From positions 23,731,004 to 23,795,003 of the forward strand of contig CM053336.1 in the NCBI GenBank assembly GCA_028583605.1: a stretch of DNA of 64,000 nucleotides, written 5' to 3'. How positions within the stretch are numbered: position 1 is the stretch's first letter; the number at the start of each line of letters is the position of its first letter. Shown here piece after piece: positions 57,538-64,000 of this stretch. The notes beneath the pieces are model-generated. The model searched no databases. It was not told the origin of the DNA and saw only the letters and a program-made list of their open reading frames with translations. This stretch comes from Dastarcus helophoroides (taxonomy: Eukaryota; Arthropoda; Insecta; Coleoptera; Bothrideridae). The position numbers were made by a program, and so were the translations under genes.

Positions 57538-59095
57538 ATGATTAAAGAATTCAAAGATACTCTAAAGAAATGCAACAATCTTACTACCAACCCAATAAAA
57601 TACAAAATTAACTCGAGTAATCCATCGATCCCCAGATTGTATTGTTTACCAAAAATTCATAAACCGGGAAATTCAATGAGACCAATTGTTTCAAGTGTAA
57701 CTTCACCCACTTACCAATTAGCAAAACGGCTTAACAATGAATTCGTAAAATTTCAGAACAATAATGTATCATTTTCAATTAAAAACATCACTGAATTTAT
57801 AAATAAAATTAAAGATTTGACCTTGTCACCCACAGAAATTCTGGTATCTTTTGATGTAAGTTCACTTTTTCCCAGCGTACCAATACCCGAAACTTTAAAT
57901 TATTTAGAAGAACTCTCAACATTCAATCAAATAGACTAAGAAGTAATTTCAGAATATTTAACTCCAACTTCATTATGCATAAAACAGAACGTCTTCCAGT
58001 TTGACAATAAATTTTATAAACAAACAAATGGTACCACCATGGGAAATCCATTAAGTCCATTTCTAGCAAATCTTTTCTTGGACAATTTTGAACAAGAAAT
58101 TAAAAATGAACTAATAAACTTTTCTCGAATTTAGATACGATACGTAGACGACATTTTTGCAGTTTTTGACACCAGTAAATATGAAGTTCAAGATTTCGTT
58201 GATAAGTTAAACTCAAAATACAATTCAATTAACTTTACATTTGAAAAAGGAACCAATGGATTACTCCCGTTTTTAGATATCTTAGTTATTAGAAACAAAA
58301 ATACTTTAGAGTTCGATATATTCAGAAAAGAACCAATACAAGTTGCTTTATCACAGCTGATTCTAATCATTGTCTACAACAGAAATTAGCAAGAATTCGT
58401 TTTTTAATCAACAGGATTTTAAATATTCCTCTAAGTAAATCCACACATACAAAAGAATTAGCTTACATTAAAGATGTTGCGATTTTTAATGGTTTCCCCG
58501 TAGAAACAGTAAATAGCATGTTAAGAAAATGTAGATTTAAAAAAATAATTCAGGATTGCTCTAAGCTTGACCAATCTAAAGATAATACTCCTAGAACCGT
58601 TGTGAAATTACCATTTCACCAATAAAATTAATAAAGTTCTAAAAGAAAACAACGTAAAAGAAATGTACACAGCCAATAACAGTCTCCGCAATAATTTGGG
58701 TAATGCTAAAGATAAATTGGACAAGCTTGAGAATTCCGGAATTTACGAAATAAGCTGTGACAATTGTAATTTATCACAATTGGACAGACCAACAGATCCA
58801 TTAAAACCAGATATAAAGAACATATCGCTCATTTTAGATACAATAGAGAAGAAAAATCAAGTGTCGCCCTACATATGATAAGTACAGGACACAAAATTAA
58901 CATTGAAAATTTAAAATTGTTAAGATCGGTCGGTCACAAATAACAGAGAATTTGATGCACACGAAACAATTTATATCAATCAGAGGCCAGTTACTCTTAA
59001 CGGAGATAGAGGACCATTGGCGGCCTCCAGTGTATTGAAGGCTATTTGTGGCAGGTCAAAATTGCATGCACCAGATGTGTTAAACAATTAGAAAT
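57538..59095 (+). pseudogene. Penelope-like reverse transcriptase with GIY-YIG endonuclease, broken
   Basis: The RT region reads PRLYCLPKIHKPGNSMRPIV, then VSFDVSSLFPSVP (motif A), NGTTMGNPLSPFLANLF and YVDDIF (catalytic), in the Penelope order. In-frame TAA at 57937 and TAG near 58133 interrupt it, and frame shifts occur near 58350, 58620 and 58780. The C-terminal GIY-YIG nuclease starts SGIYEISCDNC and continues in the next frame with IGQTNRSIKTRYKEH, then a conserved HETIYI. The last readable codons end near 59091. The enzyme would cut the target and prime reverse transcription there, but this copy cannot make it. Penelope-like RTs are related to telomerase. Confidence 0.88.
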
Positions 59096-59280
59096 AGGAG
59101 AGAAAGCAAAAGACCGCCAGTATCGATTTAAATCTCAATGCAGATGACGTCGATGCATCTTTTGCTAATCTTTTTAGATTAGTACGCTTGAAAATGCCAG
59201 TTCTGCTGGCAAAATACGTATCGCGTTATTATTTATTTAATTGCCGATGTGGTAAAGGGGTGAAACCGTCTTTGGACTTG

Positions 59281-60769
59281 AAAGTTCTATAGAAAAAAGA
59301 GTCTCCGTGGACACAAGTCCTCACTGTGTCAATCTGGACTGCACAGGAAGTTGCTGCCTCCGACTGTTTAGTACGTCTCAAGAGTCTTGCCCTGGGGGGG
59401 ATCAATTCTATTAGTTCCTGCGAGCATCTTCTATGTATTATTTTTTTGCCAATTTGACTTGTTGGAACACAGAAGGACCTAATATGTAAGGTATTTAAAC
59501 GTTCCGACAAGTTAAATTGTGAAAAAAGTAATAAATGCGCAGAATTTAGATAAAGACTGATTGGTATTTATAAGTATCTGCGGGCACTAAAGGGTTAAGG
59601 TAAAGTTTTGGTTTTAAATTAGAAATTTTCAGAAATTTTTTTCTAAAACTCATTATTTGTCTTCGACTTTTTTGGAAATTTCGATTGTAATTTTAAATTT
59701 TCGATTTTAAACTCACAATCACAATCACAAATTTGGTAAAAATAATTCCACATTTCATGTTTAAAATCGATATCATGAAGACACAATCAACATTTCTAAA
59801 AAAAGGAAATATTGAATTTTGAGTTTTTTCTATTAATTTTTGATTTACAAAAGTGGAGGTTTTAATAAAATAAATATTTCTTTGATTTTAAACTTTTCTG
59901 AACTTTTCTGTCAGAATTTTGGCTTTAAAGTAAAAATATCAAAGCAATCAACTTCAACTTAAAATTATGATTTTTTCTGAAAGTTTCATTTTTATTATCT
60001 CAAAATTTTGAAGATAAAATTTCCACTTTATTATCGACTTTCAAGCAAATTTGAAAATTTCTAAAATAATGTGAAATATTGACTTTTGGAAACTGCGCTT
60101 GAAATTTTTAAGTTTAGATTTTGAACTCCAAATTTTTATCCATTTTTTCAAGGTAGACAGTTTGAAAAGTTGCACTAAATCTCGAATTATTTTAGAAAAA
60201 TCAATCGTTCAAATTCAAAATTGTGCCCGTAAAGTTGTGAATTTTTTCTGAAATTTTCATTTTGTAATTTCGCGAATTTTTTTATAATGTTTAACTTTCA
60301 GCTTAAAAGTTTAGCATCTGCTATGAAAAAAGTTGAGCTGGAGCCCCATTCGAAGACGAGTCGCATGCAGCGGTGAGAACCGCATTTGCCTTTCCTTGAC
60401 ATAACCGACATAGAAAAGGGATGCGAAAGGATTTTTAATTATTGAATTGCTGAAATTAATTTAGTTGTTTATGCCCCCTCCTTAAGGTGTCGCATGATGC
60501 GGCTGCCTCTTTGCATCATAGCACGGCATGGCCCTGACAATGTGTGCATAAGGGTAGTATTTTTAAATTAAATTTGTAAACTCTCTCGTTATTTGAAGCC
60601 CATATTCAAGAATTGAGAATCACTGGTTTGCTTAAATGAGCCCCTGCCTACTTTTCGAAATTCGTCTGTGATAACCTTATTAATAAAACAAAATGTTAAT
60701 GTCACAAAGTAACGATCGTTAGCTGTCACCTTCAAAATCACTAGTCATGCACTCCATTTTACCATAAAT
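59281..60769. other. Spacer with unassigned islands
   Basis: 59281-59510 has ordinary composition and a short minus-strand frame without motifs, perhaps 3' sequence of the Penelope-like element. 59600-60320 is AT-rich words. 60330-60560 is a GC-richer island (gagtcgcatgcagcggtg, gtcgcatgatgcggctgcc) of unknown nature. Confidence 0.35.
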
Positions 60770-61087
60770 ATGCTTCGTATTCATATTCGAGCAGTGTTCA
60801 ACACGGGCAGAATATTGGCTGGTACCAGAGAGTTAAGGTTTTTGAGACATGTGCGCTTCTGCAATACCTGCGCAGATAAAAAAGGGTATCCTTTTTGCGC
60901 CATGATATGTAAAGAAAGGCACTATATGCAAGAAATGGGAACTAAATGTGTTAATACTTCAACTCATGAACCTAGAGATGAACAGACGGTGGCTCGTAGG
61001 AAATTGCAAAGGTCCTGGATGCAACCTTGCAAGATGAAACCCTATGAGGTTACACCACCATTAGACAGGCACCTGAAGGCTGGATAA
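60770..61087 (+). CDS. Hypothetical small Cys-containing protein
   Basis: A 105-codon single-exon frame from ATG at 60770 to TAA at 61085. I do not recognise the family. The N-terminus is basic and amphipathic (MLRIHIRAVFNTGRIL), possibly a mitochondrial targeting peptide. The middle has cysteines as CNTC, FCAMIC and later KC and PC, which could bind metal or form disulfides. The C-terminus is polar. Composition and codon use look more like a gene than the surrounding AT-rich repeats. AATAAA lies at 61205-61210, about 120 bp after the stop, and no other gene shares it. The context accaTAAatATG has an upstream in-frame stop close to the start. It may be a terminal exon or a rapidly evolving lineage-specific gene. 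Confidence 0.5.
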   Translation: MLRIHIRAVFNTGRILAGTRELRFLRHVRFCNTCADKKGYPFCAMICKERHYMQEMGTKCVNTSTHEPRDEQTVARRKLQRSWMQPCKMKPYEVTPPLDRHLKAG

Positions 61088-61204
61088 GAGCCTAGAAAAT
61101 AACGACTACGGAGTAAACTCACCAGGAATAAAACAACCGTTTACCCTAGATGAAGACTGAAGAGTTAAACTTTAAGAAGGAAGCCGTTTTCAGACATAAA
61201 ATGA

Positions 61205-61210
61205 AATAAA
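61205..61210 (+). terminator. Polyadenylation signal AATAAA
   Basis: Canonical hexamer about 120 bp downstream of the 60770-61087 frame on the same strand; a further aataaa occurs near 61126. Confidence 0.45.
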
Positions 61211-62129
61211 ACTCATCAAAATTTACCACATTTTCTAATTTTATTATTTTTACTGGTTATACAAGATGCCCATTTTTTTATCCTAGCCCTTAAATCTCGA
61301 GGTCTATGATTTTTAGAAATTTTAACTGTATTTCCAATTGTTTTGAACTTGTTTTCAAAATATTATGTTTAAGCTTGATTTTAAAATTTTTCTCAAAATG
61401 TGAAACTTTCTCTCAAAATTCGGTTTTTAGACTTATAAATCAAAATAATTTAAATTAAGAAAGTTTTATTTTAAATTTTTCATTTTTCTCTTGAAATTAC
61501 TATTTTTTTCAAAACTTAACTGTTTTTCACAAACGCAATTTTGTTTTCAAAGTTTCAAGTTTAATCTATGTATTCCTATTTATAATTTCAACCTGTTTTA
61601 TAATTAAAATCGAGATTTTAAGAAAAAACTTAGATTTTAATTCGGAAATTAGGAGTGGAAACAGCGATCCTTTAGCGATTAAAGTTGAATGTACCAGAAA
61701 ACAAAGTTAAAATTTCAAAATAATTCAAAGTATTTATTTTTAAAAACTTTTTGGATTTTGTAAGAAAATTTCAAATTTTTGGAACCTCACGTTTAAAGTA
61801 GAAATTTTTCATCGACTTTAAGTCAGAAATTTATGACTTAAGTTGAAATTCCAAGAAACAAGCTCAAAATTTTAAGAAGAAATTTGAAAGGAATAGTTTA
61901 GATTTCGAGCTTGTAAAGCTAACTTTGGGAATTTGGACAAAGAATCAAGATATCAAGTTTAAATTTAAATATTCAACTTGTTTCTTAAAATATTGACTTT
62001 AAAGCGAATCCGGGAAAAACATAAGAACAGTGAAATTTCCAAAAAATAATTTTTATTTAGATAAACGGTAGATTTTTGAAGAAAATAGTTAACACTTTAA
62101 AATCTTTGATTATTTGAAACTAAAAAAAT
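61211..62129. repeat. AT-rich word sequence
   Basis: AT-rich, irregular TTTTC/GAAAA words without gene or transposon end. Confidence 0.45.
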
Positions 62130-63474
62130 ATACAGGATGGACCATAAGTAATGATACATAGAGCAAGAGTATATTTTTCGTATAAAATTAACGTGATTTA
62201 GCCACATTTACCTTATACCAAAAGTTGATATTAACAGATATACAGGGCGTCAAAGTTGAAAAAAAATTGTGATTTTTTTTGCATAACTGATGAACACATT
62301 TCACTATAGACATGAAATTTGGCATAGGGAGATTTCTTTGGTCAAGAAATTTTAATTTGCTAACAGATTGTCAGTAACTTATAGGGGGCGCCACCTGCGC
62401 TACCATGTATTATTCTAAAGCATCATAACTTTTTCGTGCACTCATGTATACTTATTTTAAATGGACATTTTTATTTACCTACATTTTCTACGTAAAAAAG
62501 GTATACTTTCTAAATGTTGATACAAGCAACCGTTTTCAAGATATTTGCCTTCAAAATTTGCCGTACATTTATTTTAAGTTATGTAAATGTGAATTTTTCC
62601 CAGTAAGTTTCAAAGTAAAAGTAATAAAACTGACTCTAAAATAGTTGACATTAAATATTACTCTACTGATAATATTATTGCACATATTTTTTAAATTTGT
62701 AAAGCAAATTTAAATAAAATACCAAAACAAAATTTATTTTTAAAAATAAGTATGTGGGAAATGAACTTTTTCATGTAAAGGGATTGTAAACAATTAAAAA
62801 TCTGGCTGTCTTTTATTAAAATTAATCTCCAAACATCTGCTTTGACCACGCAGACTATTACCCTTTTCTTGTGCGGACTCAGAAATCATATCTCACATCT
62901 CTATGTTAGAAAATAAATTAAGTCTTAATTTTTTGGATTTTATTTATTGAGATTTTCAAAATTTAGGTAATAATATTATCAGCAAAGTAATATTTTACAT
63001 CAATTAGTTTTAAAGCTGTCTTAGGATGACTTTATTTTCAAGCTTACTTCGACAATTTAATATCTTAGTAAGTAAAAACCAAGGCACGTCATGTTTTAAA
63101 GGCAAATATCTTGGAAACGGTTGCTCGTATCAACTTTCTTACTTAAAAAATATGGGGAAATAAAATAACTTATTCAAAATTTATATACGTGGGTGCACAA
63201 AAAAGTTATGATGATTTAGAATTATGCAGAATATCGCAGGTAGCGCCCCCTATCAGCTATTGGTAATATGTTAGCAAATTAGAGTTTGTCGACTATATTA
63301 CAATTCATTCCATAATTATACGAAAAAAAAACCGATTTTTTTTTTCAACTTTGACACCCTGTATCTCTGTTAATATCAACTTTTGGTATAAGGTAAATGT
63401 AGCTAAATTACATTATTTTTATTCGAAAAATCCAGCATTTCTCTGTGTACCATTACTTATGGTCCACCCTGTAT
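62130..63474. mobile_element. Long-TIR MITE / DNA transposon derivative, ATACAGG ends
   Basis: Left end atacaggatggaccataagt; right end, reversed, atacagggtggaccataagt. The terminal inverted repeats run for about 400 bp each (62130 to ~62575 and ~63080 to 63474) with landmarks aaaagttgatattaacaga, ggggcgc-acctgcg, gttgata-aagcaaccgttt and caagatatttgcctt. Flanks are TA-rich. The ~500-bp centre is AT-rich and has no transposase. The ends resemble those of the MITE at 6883-7050 only in ATACAGGG, so the families differ but the mobilising enzyme type may be similar. Confidence 0.85.
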
Positions 63475-64000
63475 ATTTTTTTCTTACCAATTTTGATTTT
63501 CTGCTAAATTTCAACTTACTCAAAGCTTTTAGTTATTTTCTTAAAATTCAAGATTCCATAAAAAAGTGAAATATGGGAACTGTACCTCTAAAATAAAATT
63601 TACCAGATTCTATTTTTAAATATATAAAAAAATCACTCCAATTCCGGGGTTTAAAATTGCAAGATGGAAACAAAATTTTTGAAAAAACATCACATTCTGA
63701 AGAAAACTCAGTATTTATATTTATAACCAAAAATCAAAAACAGAAAACTGAGAATATCAGAAAAAAAACTTAAAACTTGTTTAAGAAATTCTCAAATACT
63801 CGACTTAAAATGTGATAATCTTAAATTTAAAATTTTGATAAAATCTCAAATATTCAAATTTTTTTCCAAGTTTTTATTTTGAATGAAAATGTGAACTTTC
63901 TCTGGAAATTTTTGACTTTCTTTTAAAATTTTGGGTTAAAGATGGAAATAAAAAAATAAAAAAATTAGGCACGGGAATTTTGGGCAGTTAAATTGCAATA
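63475..64000. repeat. AT-rich word sequence to window end
   Basis: AT-rich words of both polarities; nothing else recognisable. Confidence 0.4.

Larger units (their letters stand above)
56995..59280 (+). mobile_element. Penelope-like retroelement with inverted partial copy
   Basis: The main copy runs plus strand from about 57340. 56995-57296 is an inverted copy of its 3' end (58966-59277): cagagaccag/ctggcctctg text, accgccactatcgat, gcatcgacgtcatctacatt and ccctttaccacatcggc. Such a head-to-head arrangement with a truncated partner is typical of Penelope-like insertions. The spacer between the inverted part and the RT carries a hammerhead-like motif. Confidence 0.85.

Overview
The window is nuclear DNA from an arthropod, most likely an insect. 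It is very AT-rich, has short GT-AG introns of about 50-70 bp, and carries two conserved animal genes on the minus strand inside a dense, nested collection of transposable elements. No prokaryotic features, tRNA, rRNA or CRISPR array were seen.

Host genes. (1) Hs2st, heparan sulfate 2-O-sulfotransferase, minus strand 18124-16643: four coding exons that splice cleanly into 351 codons. Intron 1 holds a 204-bp hairpin MITE. (2) Taf6, TFIID/SAGA subunit 6, minus strand 44979-29470: six coding exons that splice into 598 codons, with one 13-kb intron (30464-43437) packed with repeats and transposons. (3) A small single-exon candidate gene at 60770-61087, plus strand, of unknown function with a downstream AATAAA.

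Transposons by position. 1-6590: a non-LTR retrotransposon (endonuclease plus reverse transcriptase), a deletion-scarred sibling copy, and the 3' end of a second non-LTR family in antisense. 6883-7050: palindromic MITE. 8010-8331: LTR-like promoter/polyA segment. 8463-11201: degenerate LTR retrotransposon with 250-bp LTRs. 21862-25042: fold-back element with ~580-bp arms flanked by TTAA. 32463-39400: a 6.9-kb TTAA-flanked DNA transposon inside Taf6 intron 4. It carries a spliced but broken gene combining a Mutator-like DDE transposase domain with a YqaJ/lambda-exonuclease-type nuclease, and a hAT-like element is nested in it at 37419-38452. 46723-48119 and 49770-51911: two more hAT-like elements with 8-bp duplications. 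52496-55726: a TA-flanked DNA element interrupted by a short LTR retrotransposon (53227-55551). 56995-59280: a Penelope-like element with RT, GIY-YIG and a hammerhead-like motif. 62130-63474: a MITE with ~400-bp terminal repeats.

The rest of the window is an unusual AT-rich repeat fabric. Kilobase blocks are made of irregular words of the type GTCGAAATTTTGAAAAA, each block keeping one strand polarity. At several places these blocks can be aligned as specific duplications (tandem, direct or inverted) rather than simple low complexity. One such tandem array in Taf6 intron 4 preserves a paralogous empty site that proves the 6.9-kb TTAA insertion.

All readings are by eye. Family assignments rest on visible motifs, and homology limits are approximate.
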